NCBI RefSeq assembly: GCF_001275675.1
Contig: NZ_LITM01000005.1
Span: 539,863 to 574,133 of the forward strand
Reading direction: 5' to 3'
DNA: 34,271 bases
From: Lysinibacillus sp. FJAT-14745
GTDB lineage: Bacteria > Bacillota > Bacilli > Bacillales_A > Planococcaceae
Position 1 is the stretch's first letter. Every line of letters begins with the position of its first letter. A program made the position numbers and the translations under genes. Of the stretch, positions 23,553 through 32,888 are shown one piece after another. Below the pieces are notes generated by a model, which saw only the letters and a program-made list of their open reading frames with translations, was not told the origin of the DNA and ran no database searches.

Positions 23553-23853
23553 AAATAGTTTCCTTGACAGGAATGTTTTCTTCAAAATAAGCTTGCGCCA
23601 AGATTTTAAGATCATGCTCTATATCACCTGTAAACGCCTTTTCTATTTTAGGAAAATAATCTCTGTCTGTTTTATGTGAAATAACACTCTCACGAAACAA
23701 ATTCTCTTTATTTCCAAAGTGTCTAAAAAGTGTAATGTGATTCACACCTGCACGTTCAGCGATTTCGCGTGTCGAAGTTCCAGCAAAACCCTTTTCACCA
23801 AAAAGCGTCAAAGCAGCATTAAGAATTTTTTCTCTTGTCTTCAATTTTGCCAT
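23553..23853 (-). CDS. TetR-family repressor, 5' exon (DNA-binding half)
   Basis: Encodes residues 1-100 of a TetR regulator: the HTH region TREKILNAALTLFGEKGFAGTSTREIAERAGVNHITLFRHFGNKENLF is complete. It follows the MFS pump gene by about 80 bases and has its own promoter with an operator-like site and a GGAGGAGAGAGGG ribosome site before ATG 23853. Without splicing, translation runs nine codons into the intron and stops (109 aa), giving a DNA-binding domain without dimerisation core. With splicing it joins 21173-21468 to give 198 aa, a normal family length. It probably represses the pump and itself; the ligand is unknown. Confidence 0.88.
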
Positions 23854-23891
23854 TATGCCCTCTCTCCTCCTCCGAACATAATTTGCTCAAT

Positions 23892-23920
23892 ATTATATCG
23901 GAATTAGAAAGTGATAGCAA
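23892..23920 (-). promoter_or_regulatory. tetR promoter
   Basis: On the minus strand TTGCTA (-35, 23920-23915), a 17-base spacer and TATAAT (-10, 23897-23892), between the pump stop and the tetR start. The -35 overlaps the operator-like site at 23917-23933. Confidence 0.65.
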
Positions 23921-23933
23921 TCAGTTGCATTCA
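23917..23933. promoter_or_regulatory. TetR operator-like site at tetR
   Basis: GCAATCAGTTGCATTCA matches 16 of 17 bases of the palindrome upstream of the pump (25688-25704, GCAACCAGTTGCATTCA) and overlaps the tetR -35. Confidence 0.65.
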
Positions 23934-23934
23934 A

Positions 23935-25623
23935 TTAACGTTCCACTTCAAAGTTTCGTTCTCTTATATATTTCTTCATTCTTCTTGCATTTATGCCATT
24001 CAAATATGCAAAAACAGCACCAATTAACATGACAATTGCTCCAAACCTAAAAACTGCTTTATATGCTAAGGAAATATGGTCCTTAATTATTTTTTCTATA
24101 GCTGGATAAAGACTTATTATTTCCTCTCTTTCAATGGCAAAGCTCTTCTTAATTTCAGCATGTGCGTTATCTGGTGAAGATTTTAATAGTTTTTCCTCTT
24201 CGTCAGTTAGCTTATGTAAAACATCCTGTAGTGACGATTTATTTGCTGTTAACTCATTTTTCTCTTTATAATTTTCAAATTGAAGCTTTAGCTTTTCCTT
24301 CGTATTATCACTAAGTTTACTTATCTCAATCTTTTCGATCATTTCCTTTTTTGCCGTTATCATTTCGTTCTGCATCATATGCTGTAGCATCACTACTAAA
24401 ATTGCCACGCCAACCGCAGCACCAATTACTCGGCTTACTTGAAATAACCCTGATGCAATCCCAGCCTTTTCTTCTGGAACCTGCAAAATAAGCGCTATTG
24501 ATAATGGGCTAAAAATTAAACCAGATCCTAAACCGACAATCATTAAAACTCCGACAATAGCCCAAACCGACTGATCTGGTGAAATAAAACCTAACAAGTA
24601 AGTTCCTATACTAAATAGTACATAACCAATGACACCAAACCATAATGTCCCCCATTTATTCGCTTTAGCTGCAAGAGGTGTAATGAGCATTGTCGCTATA
24701 GAAGATGAGCTAAGAATTAACCCCGCCTGTATCTGAGAAATTCCTTTTACTGTTGTTAAATAAAATGCCATTAAAAAGTAGACACACATCATACCGATCC
24801 CTAAACATAACAATGCGATATTCCCACTTGCAAATTGATAGTTTTTAAACAACTGAACTGGAAGCATTGGGTCTTTATTTTTTGATTCAATCATTACAAA
24901 AAATAGTAAGCCTATTACACTGCAAATTAGACAACTAAGAACAAGTGGTGATGACCATCCAACTTCCTTCACTTGTAAAAGCCCATATATGAGTGCAAAC
25001 AATGAAATACTAATTGTAATCATACCCATCCAGTCGATCTTCTTAGAAGCAGTAGGATCATACGATTCATGTACAAAAGTATAAATTAAGGTTACTGCTA
25101 TAATCCCTATTGGTAAATTAATATAAAATATCCACTGCCATGCAAAATACTCTGAGATTACTCCTCCAATTGTCGGTCCCAATGCTGTCGATATCCCTGC
25201 CATAATTCCAAATAGCGCCGTTACAATACCAACCTTTTCATTCGGAGTATGAACAAGTACTAAAGGAACACATACTGGAACAATCATTGCTGCAGCCAAA
25301 CCTTGAATCGCACGAAATAAGATTAATAATTCAATAGATTGCGATATTCCACAAAGAACTGACGCAACTACAAACAAAATAAGCCCTATTTGAAATATTT
25401 TCTTCCTACCAAATTGATCTGCAAATCTAACCGCCGTTAACAAAACAACACCAAATGCAATGTTGTAGCTATCGACAACCCATGATATTTGATCAATTGT
25501 AGATTCATAGTATGCCGTAATTTTTGGCAAAGATACATTCACAATTGTAGTATCCAATAAAGCCATAAAAAAACCTAGAGCCGCAGCAATTACCGGCATC
25601 ATATAACTTTGTTTACCTTTCAT
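23935..25623 (-). CDS. DHA2-family MFS multidrug efflux pump (14 TM)
   Basis: 562-aa drug:H+ antiporter of the EmrB/QacA type. Motif D1 (LDTTIVNVSLPKI) is in TM1, motif A (RFADQFGRKKIF) between TM2 and TM3, and motif C (GPTIGGVISEYF) in TM5. The length and hydrophobic pattern fit 14 TM helices. A hydrophilic, Lys/Glu-rich, probably coiled loop of about 90 residues (about 425-515) precedes the last helix. It exports amphipathic or cationic drugs across the membrane; the substrate is unknown. The promoter carries the 40-bp palindrome, and tetR follows on the same strand. A GAGG ribosome site precedes ATG 25623. Confidence 0.93.
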   Translation of the reverse strand: MKGKQSYMMPVIAAALGFFMALLDTTIVNVSLPKITAYYESTIDQISWVVDSYNIAFGVVLLTAVRFADQFGRKKIFQIGLILFVVASVLCGISQSIELLILFRAIQGLAAAMIVPVCVPLVLVHTPNEKVGIVTALFGIMAGISTALGPTIGGVISEYFAWQWIFYINLPIGIIAVTLIYTFVHESYDPTASKKIDWMGMITISISLFALIYGLLQVKEVGWSSPLVLSCLICSVIGLLFFVMIESKNKDPMLPVQLFKNYQFASGNIALLCLGIGMMCVYFLMAFYLTTVKGISQIQAGLILSSSSIATMLITPLAAKANKWGTLWFGVIGYVLFSIGTYLLGFISPDQSVWAIVGVLMIVGLGSGLIFSPLSIALILQVPEEKAGIASGLFQVSRVIGAAVGVAILVVMLQHMMQNEMITAKKEMIEKIEISKLSDNTKEKLKLQFENYKEKNELTANKSSLQDVLHKLTDEEEKLLKSSPDNAHAEIKKSFAIEREEIISLYPAIEKIIKDHISLAYKAVFRFGAIVMLIGAVFAYLNGINARRMKKYIRERNFEVER

Positions 25624-25643
25624 TTTCTAGCCTCTTTTCATAA

Positions 25644-25665
25644 AATGTAATCGTTTGATTGCATT
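25644..25665. promoter_or_regulatory. Second operator-like inverted repeat at the pump promoter
   Basis: AATGTAATC and GATTGCATT around GTTT, arms matching at 8 of 9 positions. It overlaps the -10 and the transcript start. Weaker similarity to the main operator (GCAAT core). Confidence 0.5.
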
Positions 25666-25691
25666 ATAAAGAAAAAATAAAATGAATGCAA
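25663..25691 (-). promoter_or_regulatory. Promoter of the MFS pump
   Basis: On the minus strand TTGCAT (-35, 25691-25686), a 17-base spacer and TATAAT (-10, 25668-25663). The -35 lies within the large palindrome. Confidence 0.7.
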
Positions 25692-25713
25692 CCAGTTGCA
25701 TTCATTTTATTTT
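25674..25713. promoter_or_regulatory. Main TetR operator: perfect 40-bp palindrome
   Basis: Two perfect 19-bp arms (AAAATAAAATGAATGCAAC and complement) around CA. It covers the -35 of the pump promoter and shares its core GCAACCAGTTGCATTCA with the site at tetR. It resembles a terminator in shape, but its position over the promoter and the repeated core favour an operator. Confidence 0.7.
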
Positions 25714-25730
25714 AGATTAGGCTCTATATA

Positions 25731-25844
25731 TTTATCGGAATGTTCTAGTGATTTATCGGAACATATTAGTAATTTGTCGGAACGTTTCAGCGATTTATCG
25801 GAACGTTTTTAAGTTTTATCGGAATACTTCGTTGTTTGATCGAG
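25731..25844 (+). repeat. 21-bp tandem array, five to six units
   Basis: TTTATCGGAA recurs at 25731, 25752, 25773 (TTTGTCGGAA), 25794 and 25815, exactly 21 bases apart, with a decayed unit near 25835. It lies upstream of the pump promoter. Confidence 0.85.
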
Positions 25845-25861
25845 ATTTATGACAAAATAAA

Positions 25862-25900
25862 AGAAGCGCCACTATCCTCGACAGATAGTGACGCCTCTTT
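25862..25900. terminator. Strong intrinsic terminator without an adjacent gene
   Basis: Arms AGAAGCGCCACTATC and GATAGTGACGCCTCT (nearly perfect) around CTCGACA, with A-rich and T-rich flanks. The pepF terminator is about 250 bases away and no gene lies between. Confidence 0.75.
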
Positions 25901-26146
25901 TTCACAAAGGGGATGGGAGAAATGTTCACGTTCAAACAAAGGGGTGTATGTTTGTTTTGTGATTTATTTCACATGAATCACTTTATCATGGAATAGTAAA
26001 TATAGCAATAAACCCAATGGTAGATTCACAAATTTGTCAAATAGAAAGCGATTACAAACAGTATTTTTTCAAGATACCCACTTTTAAACATTTAGAAATC
26101 AAAAAAAATCATTATTCTTTAAATTTTATCATTCAACTCATCATAG
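25901..26146. other. Intergenic region without a recognised gene
   Basis: Spacer between the orphan terminator and the pepF terminator. A small inverted repeat GTGATT/AATCAC occurs near 25960-25982. No supported open frame; an unannotated small RNA ending at 25862-25900 is possible. Confidence 0.4.
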
Positions 26147-26178
26147 AAAAAAGGCTGTAGTGACATCCCTACAGCCCT
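26147..26178 (-). terminator. Terminator of pepF
   Basis: GGCTGTAG/CTACAGCC around TGACATCC, with T6 on the minus strand, just after the pepF stop. Confidence 0.85.
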
Positions 26179-26183
26179 CCGAA

Positions 26184-27995
26184 TTAATTATTCAACAATA
26201 ATTTTTCTAACTCATTTAAACGTTCTTCAAATACTTTACATGCATCATCAATCGGTTTAGCAACGTTCATATCAACACCTGCTGACTTTAATACCTCAAT
26301 TGGGAAATCAGAACAACCTGCTTTTAAGAAGTTATTAATATAACGTTCTACAGCTGGTGTACCCTCTTCTAAAATCTGTTTACTTAATGCTGTTGCAGCT
26401 GATTTACCTGTAGCATATTGATACACATAGTAATTATAGTAGAAGTGTGGAATACGAGCCCACTCTAAGCCGATTTCCTCATCTACAACAATATCCTCAC
26501 CGAAGTATTGTTTATTTAAATTATAGTAAACCTCTGTTAAACGATCTGCTGTTAAAGATTCACCATTCTTATCCATTTGGTGGATTAGGTGCTCAAATTC
26601 AGCAAACATTGTTTGTCTGAACACAGTACTTCTGAAACCGTCTAGCCAATGATTTAATAAATAAATTTTCTGTTGTGGGTCTTCAATTGTTTTCAGTAAA
26701 TAATCATTTAACAGTTCTTCATTACATGTCGAAGCTACTTCAGCCACAAAAATAGAATAATCACCATAAACAAACGGCTGATTTTTACGTGAATAATAAC
26801 TGTGTACACTATGACCAAATTCATGAGCTAGAGTAAACAGATTATTAACATTGTCCTGCCAGTTCATTAAAATGTATGGATTTGTTCCATAAGCGCCTGA
26901 AGAGTACGCACCACTGCGTTTTCCTTTGTTTTCTAAGACATCGACCCAACGGTTATCCAGACCACTTTGAACAATACCTTGATATTCCTCACCTAGTGGC
27001 GCTAAAGCCTTTACTAAAATATCCTTCGCTTCGTCGTAAGTGATTTTCATATCGACTTCCTTAACAAGTGGGGCAAATAAATCCCACATATGCAGTTCGT
27101 CCACACCTAAAAGTTTCTTACGTAATGCAATATAGCGCTGCATAGCTGGTAAATGCTTATGGATTGTTTCTACCAATTGATCATAAACACTTTCTGGAAT
27201 GAAGTTGTTAGACATTGCTGCATGGCGTGCGGAATCATAATTACGGATACGTGCGCTGACATTATGCTTTTTAACATTGCCAGTTAATGTAGACGAAAAC
27301 GTATTTTTAAAGTTACCGTAAGATTCATACATCGCTTTAAAGGCATTTTCACGAACAGTGCGATCTTTACTTTCTAAAAACTTAATATAGTTACCGTGTG
27401 TTAGTTGCACTTCTTCTCCGTCTTCATTTTTCACTTTAGGGAAGACCATATCAGCGTTGTTTAACATACTAAATGTATTGGAAGCGGTACCTGTAACTTC
27501 AGACATTTGTGCAAGCAATGCTTCCTGTTCTGCTGGTAATACGTGCGGACGTGCCATTGTTATTTCTTTTAAAGATTGCTTATACAGTTGTAAGTCTTTG
27601 TTTTCTGCTAAGTAACCTTCTATTGTTTCTTCACTCAATGATAAAATCTCTGGTGTTAAAAACGATAGGGCAGCTGAGATACTAGTCGCTAATGTTTGAA
27701 TACGACTATTCATATCCTGGTAGAAGCTATTTGTCGTGTCTTGGTCATAACGCATATGAGCATACGTGTAAAGCTTCATTGTACGTTGATAAATATCATC
27801 GTGATAAGTTAGAACTGCTACTAACGCATCTGCACCATTTGTTACAGTACCTGCATAGCTAGACGCCTTTTTAGCAATTTCTGCAACTTCTTTATACTCT
27901 TCTTCCCATAGGGCGTCAGTTGCAAATATATCCTCCAAACGCCAAGTTAACTCTTCTGGAACTTCATTTCTTACTAAAACTTGATTACTAGCCAT
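26184..27995 (-). CDS. pepF: Oligoendopeptidase F (M3 peptidase)
   Basis: 603-aa cytosolic zinc metallopeptidase of family M3B, cleaving oligopeptides of roughly 7-17 residues. The zinc motif is HEFGH (391-395) in TLAHEFGHSVHSYYS, with the downstream Glu ligand in VAEVASTCNEELL. Length and both domains are normal. It is the yjbG equivalent and lies between yjbH and coiA, as in Bacillus, apart from the inserted efflux module. An AAAGGGGG ribosome site precedes ATG 27995. Confidence 0.95.
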   Translation of the reverse strand: MASNQVLVRNEVPEELTWRLEDIFATDALWEEEYKEVAEIAKKASSYAGTVTNGADALVAVLTYHDDIYQRTMKLYTYAHMRYDQDTTNSFYQDMNSRIQTLATSISAALSFLTPEILSLSEETIEGYLAENKDLQLYKQSLKEITMARPHVLPAEQEALLAQMSEVTGTASNTFSMLNNADMVFPKVKNEDGEEVQLTHGNYIKFLESKDRTVRENAFKAMYESYGNFKNTFSSTLTGNVKKHNVSARIRNYDSARHAAMSNNFIPESVYDQLVETIHKHLPAMQRYIALRKKLLGVDELHMWDLFAPLVKEVDMKITYDEAKDILVKALAPLGEEYQGIVQSGLDNRWVDVLENKGKRSGAYSSGAYGTNPYILMNWQDNVNNLFTLAHEFGHSVHSYYSRKNQPFVYGDYSIFVAEVASTCNEELLNDYLLKTIEDPQQKIYLLNHWLDGFRSTVFRQTMFAEFEHLIHQMDKNGESLTADRLTEVYYNLNKQYFGEDIVVDEEIGLEWARIPHFYYNYYVYQYATGKSAATALSKQILEEGTPAVERYINNFLKAGCSDFPIEVLKSAGVDMNVAKPIDDACKVFEERLNELEKLLLNN

Positions 27996-28043
27996 GTGCC
28001 AGCCCCCTTTATATGTGAGTTTTTCCTATACTCTCATATTTTC

Positions 28044-29162
28044 TCAGTATATTGTGGCAATTGCAAATAAATGTGCGTACACCTGCTCACAAATATCCAG
28101 AAAACAATCATTCTGATAACTTTTCTCCAGCACCATTCCATAATTTTTGATAGCCTGTACTGCTTGATTTGTAACCTCTACATTTTGTTGGATTAAAAAC
28201 GATCGAATAGTTCTCTCGTCTAGTTCATGAGGTGATAATTGTAAACGATGGCAAAAATGATGTAAAATCGTTTGCCATTCAATAGAAAACATCGGTATCG
28301 CTTCCGCATCTTTTACCGGAACACCTACGTAATCAGGCATAGCGGTTAAAGCAAAACGTAATTCATAACAACTTCGTAAAAATGCATCTTGTACCCCATT
28401 TTTACTATGTAATAAACGTTGGTATACGAATTGCTTACAATGCTTTTTATAAAACTGCCAATAAAGATGAAATTCCTCTTTCGTAATTGACTTAGGCTCA
28501 TAAAAGGGAAAATGTTGCTTGTGAATAGTTAGTTCTTGTACTTTACCTATAAAAGTATGCCCATGAACATGAAGAAGATTCGTCCAATAAATAAATCTCG
28601 ATGTGTTTGCATCATAGGTCACTAAATAAGCCAAGCCTTGTGCTGTGGCAATTATCACCTTTTGCATAATTGGAGATATAGAAATTTTTTGAATACCTTG
28701 TGTAGATTGTTTTTGAGGTGTTTGAAAAAGCCACAATGGCTGTATAGAATTTTTCTCATATCCAGCTGTGCGCATTAGCCACTTTTCATGAGAAATTGTA
28801 CTACATTGAAATTCAATGGCGATTTGCTTTCGTTCCTTTATCAGAAGCATATCAGGCCGTTGTGAAAGCTTCCGTAAATAAGGCTCCAGCTTTACTGTAT
28901 GCCCGAGTTTTCTCAGCCATTCAAATAATTGGACTTTCCCTTGTAAATGAAGTTTTGATTCACCCTCTGCAAATAACTGTACACAGCTATCATTAGCAAT
29001 ATGAGCGAAATGAGGAATATTATATTTACCTATCTTTAATTGGACAGGCTGTTGGCATTGAGGACAATAAAATTTCATCTGCCGTCTATATCGTTGTAAA
29101 GCTTCCCTTGAATATTGGTATGGGAGAAAAATCTGTTGCTGCTCGTTATAAGCCGTAAGCAT
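28044..29162 (-). CDS. coiA: Competence protein CoiA
   Basis: 372-aa CoiA-family protein. The N-terminal zinc-binding region has CPQCQQPVQLK, followed by a nuclease-like core with IAIEFQCSTISHEKWLMRTAGY, which matches a restriction-endonuclease-like fold. CoiA acts during natural transformation, after DNA uptake, on incoming single strands together with DprA and RecA. It is followed 48 bases later by pepF, the conserved pair. An AAAGGAGA ribosome site precedes ATG 29162. Competence in this organism is not demonstrated by this alone. Confidence 0.92.
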   Translation of the reverse strand: MLTAYNEQQQIFLPYQYSREALQRYRRQMKFYCPQCQQPVQLKIGKYNIPHFAHIANDSCVQLFAEGESKLHLQGKVQLFEWLRKLGHTVKLEPYLRKLSQRPDMLLIKERKQIAIEFQCSTISHEKWLMRTAGYEKNSIQPLWLFQTPQKQSTQGIQKISISPIMQKVIIATAQGLAYLVTYDANTSRFIYWTNLLHVHGHTFIGKVQELTIHKQHFPFYEPKSITKEEFHLYWQFYKKHCKQFVYQRLLHSKNGVQDAFLRSCYELRFALTAMPDYVGVPVKDAEAIPMFSIEWQTILHHFCHRLQLSPHELDERTIRSFLIQQNVEVTNQAVQAIKNYGMVLEKSYQNDCFLDICEQVYAHLFAIATIY

Positions 29163-29290
29163 AAAATCATCTCCTTTTTGACTAATTGTAAAGGAGTGTT
29201 TTTAGAGCAACAAATAAAGAACGGTTTTTTCTTGAAATTTAAAAATTGCTATCTTTTAGATTTTCACTTTCAATCTAGATCCTTTAAATA

Positions 29291-29337
29291 AAAAGACTGT
29301 AAATAAACTTGTTAATCCCCAAGTTTGTCTACAGTCT
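29291..29337 (-). terminator. Terminator of mecA
   Basis: Long hairpin with GACTGTA/TACAGTC and inner AAACTTG/CAAGTTT arms; T-rich tract on the minus strand. Confidence 0.85.
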
Positions 29338-29364
29338 AAGTCACTGAATCAAGTACTTATTACT

Positions 29365-30033
29365 TTAAATAAAATATTTTCGTACTGTTTCAAAGCAATT
29401 AAATTCCATAATTATTTCGCCATATTCCTCTAAGCGATGGATTGTGAAATTCGATGGTATTAAAAATTCTTTGATAACGGCATTTCTATCGTGATGATTT
29501 AGTTCTTCATCTGCGTTCGCGAAGTCAACTACCAAATAGTACCAATTTTCATATTTAAATAATGAGGAATCCACTAATTCATCTGTTATGCGTTTCGCTA
29601 CAGGGATTATCTCATCAATATCTTTAAATTTATAAACATAAATGTCTGTATCCATAAATAACTCTGACTCATCTAAGTCACCAAATTGAGTTAGTTGACT
29701 GAGAAGATCTTCTCCAACGTCCTCGAATGGGGCAAACATTTCTTTGTGTTCATCAAATTGCGAAGAACCATCTAAGGTTTCACCGTCTTTTAAAATATGT
29801 GCACGTGTGACAATGATTTCTAAGCCTACTTCAGACGCATTGATATGAATCCAAATAGGACCTTCTACATCAAAGTAATCCTCCGTGTTTACTTCATCAA
29901 TCATATCCCAAAAAAGTTGTTCACCCTTTGCTCGATTGTACCAAATTTCTTCACGACTATAGCCGCGATCCTCTATATCATTGTACGTAATAAAGAGCTT
30001 GAGTGTATTTTCGTTTACACGTTCGATGTCCAC
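29365..30033 (-). CDS. mecA: MecA, ClpC adaptor protein
   Basis: 222-aa adaptor. The N-terminal substrate-binding domain begins MDIERVNENTLKLFITYNDIEDRGYSREEIW, and the C-terminal ClpC-binding domain ends with the aromatic-acidic sequence typical of the family. MecA activates ClpCP and targets ComK and other proteins, limiting competence. It starts at GTG 30033 behind GAGG. Its neighbours CoiA, Spx and YjbH link this region to regulated proteolysis and competence. Confidence 0.95.
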   Translation of the reverse strand: MDIERVNENTLKLFITYNDIEDRGYSREEIWYNRAKGEQLFWDMIDEVNTEDYFDVEGPIWIHINASEVGLEIIVTRAHILKDGETLDGSSQFDEHKEMFAPFEDVGEDLLSQLTQFGDLDESELFMDTDIYVYKFKDIDEIIPVAKRITDELVDSSLFKYENWYYLVVDFANADEELNHHDRNAVIKEFLIPSNFTIHRLEEYGEIIMEFNCFETVRKYFI

Positions 30034-30400
30034 TAGACCTCATCTCCCTTCACTGCCATTTGTCGAAAAACAGTTTTGTTTCATTAGTATGCTTTTATTC
30101 ATTGTTTTTAACCTCATACTCCATTTTTGTTTTTCAACCTTTGACCACACTACAGTAAAACCGTCGAGCAACCGAATCAAAAAATAATTGTCCACAGTTG
30201 TCTCTACTTATATTGTATGCTGTTCTGTCATAAAATGAAAAGGATATACACCGTTTCACAGAAGATATTTGAATTATTGAAATTGTAGTAAACTATTAAG
30301 TTAAAATCAAGTTTAACATACTTTACGGAAATATATGACTTTTCACTCTTATTTATTATACTTCATATAGAAGGTTTTACTTAAGTAAAACACAAAAAAA
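30034..30400. other. mecA-spx intergenic region with an 18-bp palindrome
   Basis: Should hold the mecA promoter (minus strand). The perfect palindrome GTTTTACTTAAGTAAAAC is at 30374-30391. No gene seen. Confidence 0.5.
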
Positions 30401-30438
30401 TAGATGTCACAATATGCTTGTTGCATATGTAACATCTA
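30401..30438 (-). terminator. Terminator of spx
   Basis: TAGATGT and ACATCTA outer arms with inner ATATGC/GCATAT, followed by T7 on the minus strand. Confidence 0.9.
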
Positions 30439-30467
30439 ATACTTATTCTATGCAAAATACGGAGATA

Positions 30468-30866
30468 TTAGTTCACCATGCGCTGTGCTTCTTGTAATTG
30501 ATAAGCACGAACCTTACGAGGTAGGAAACGACGAATTTCATCCTCGTTGTAGCCAACTTGTAAACGTTTCTCATCTAAAATGATTGGACGACGTAATAAG
30601 CCTGGATACTCTTGAATTAACTCATATAAACGTTGTAATGGTAAGCTTTCAACATCAACATTTAATTTCTGGAAAATCTTTGATCGAGTTGAAATAATTT
30701 CATCCGTACCATCCTCTGTCATACGCAAAATTTCTTTAATTTCACTAATGCTTAATGGTTCGGAAAATATATTACGTTCTGTATATGGGATTTCATGCTC
30801 CTCTAACCATGCTTTCGCTTTTCGGCAAGACGTACAACTTGGTGATGTAAATAAAGTTACTATCAT
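30468..30866 (-). CDS. spx: Transcriptional regulator Spx
   Basis: 132-aa Spx of the ArsC-like fold. The redox switch C11-T-S-C14 is in [15 protein letters not shown]; the family [28 protein letters not shown] is intact. Spx binds the RNA polymerase alpha C-terminal domain and activates thiol-stress genes. The frame is open nine codons upstream, but ATG 30866 with AAGGAT is the start that matches the family. Its degradation factor YjbH is encoded in the same window. Confidence 0.96.
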   Translation of the reverse strand: MIVTLFTSPSCTSCRKAKAWLEEHEIPYTERNIFSEPLSISEIKEILRMTEDGTDEIISTRSKIFQKLNVDVESLPLQRLYELIQEYPGLLRRPIILDEKRLQVGYNEDEIRRFLPRKVRAYQLQEAQRMVN

Positions 30867-31479
30867 ACTGACACATCCTTTCCATTTAATCATTATCTAT
30901 AAACCAGTGTGTGTGTTAAATTAGAATTAATGTAATGTAATCTACATACCATTATACAGTACTCTGTGATGTTTGAATATAGTTCCAATAAAAAAAAGAA
31001 TAACCCTATCACACGAAATTTTCTGTCTATTTATATAACTTTTCAAAGTAGTTACTTCTTGGCTTTTCTAATGAACTACTAATAATATTCCCATTCGTAG
31101 TGCATTTTAAACACTCATTTCTTAATTGTTCTTGTTCTCATTTAAAAAATTTAAACGAGAATATTGTCAGTTCAGTGTGTACAATATAGACGTATATTTA
31201 CTAATATTGGTTGCATTTTCAAATAAATAACTCAGCACCATAACGTGTGGTTAATTTCCGTTCCAGCTGGGCGCTTTCCTGACGTGCTGAATGGAGAAAA
31301 AAAGCAGCAAAATCAGCATATAATTTTTTTTCGAGAAAGAACACCGCCAAAAGTCTGACTTTACGCACTTGCTTTTCACCGAGCCTTTATAATATAATTT
31401 TTTGCAATCAATCAATTATGTCTTTGGTGAGTTCACCTCATCTATACAGATGGAAGACAATTATTGAACTAAAAAAAAA
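30867..31479. other. spx-trpS divergent intergenic region
   Basis: About 600 bases without a supported gene. It should hold the divergent promoters; a TATAAT at 31388-31393 on the plus strand could serve the trpS leader, though without a good -35. It contains the inverted tail-module copy at 31236-31277. Confidence 0.45.
31236..31277 (-). repeat. Third copy of the array tail module, inverted
   Basis: On the minus strand it reads AAAGCGCCCAGCTGGAACGG then AAATTAACCACACGTTATGGTG, matching the tail at about 79-122 at most positions. No tandem array accompanies it. Confidence 0.75.
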
Positions 31480-31741
31480 CGCTGACGAAGAGTAGTACTT
31501 ATGCACTTTACACGTTTAGAGAGTCTGTGGTTGCTGCAAACAGATCGTGTAAGCATTTGGAATGGACTTCCGAGTTAGCTTTGTGAACGTCTTAGTTTCC
31601 TTACTGGAGTCTATTAGCAAAGCTCGTCCCTTCACGTTACGAAGCAAAGTGGCCTTTTTAGGCAAGCTGGGTGGTACCGCGGATTCAAACATCATTCGTC
31701 CCTTCATTAGAAAAACTAATGAGGACGCATGATGTTTTTTA
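31480..31741 (+). promoter_or_regulatory. Tryptophan T-box riboswitch leader of trpS
   Basis: Classical T-box leader. Stem I starts with the AGAGAGTCTG motif (31519 on); the specifier codon is TGG (Trp) at 31563-31565 in GGAATGGAC. The T-box sequence GGGTGGTACCGCGG is at 31669-31682, and the terminator is at 31687-31741 (AAACATCAT ... ATGATGTTT with inner CATTAG/CTAATG, then T6). Uncharged tRNA-Trp binding would form the antiterminator and allow trpS transcription. Confidence 0.95.
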
Positions 31742-31750
31742 TTTTGAATA

Positions 31751-31766
31751 TCAATTATGCCTCGGC
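31751..31766 (+). repeat. Half copy of the dispersed palindrome repeat
   Basis: TCAATTATGCCTCGGC is identical to the start of copy A at 14376-14391; the second palindrome arm is replaced. It lies between the T-box terminator and trpS. Confidence 0.5.
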
Positions 31767-31802
31767 TAGTTACTTATGTAACAGACAAACGACTTCTACT
31801 GA

Positions 31803-32819
<1,017 letters not shown>

Positions 32820-32888
32820 AAAGAAAAATTTATCGTAGAGATGATTGGAAGAGCTTGGCCAAAAAGAGAGTAATTTAAAAGTTACATC

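Noticed and set aside
21173-23853. tetR as a simple IS-inactivated pseudogene
   Set aside because: The insert carries group I R/S elements and a P1 with the exon, lies in the sense orientation, and its precise removal restores the frame. Inactivation remains possible if splicing fails.
25674-25713. The 40-bp palindrome as an intrinsic terminator
   Set aside because: It overlaps the -35 of a good promoter and its core recurs at the tetR promoter; no gene ends there.
31516-31707. 63-residue minus-strand frame
   Set aside because: Antisense to the T-box leader; coding is not supported.
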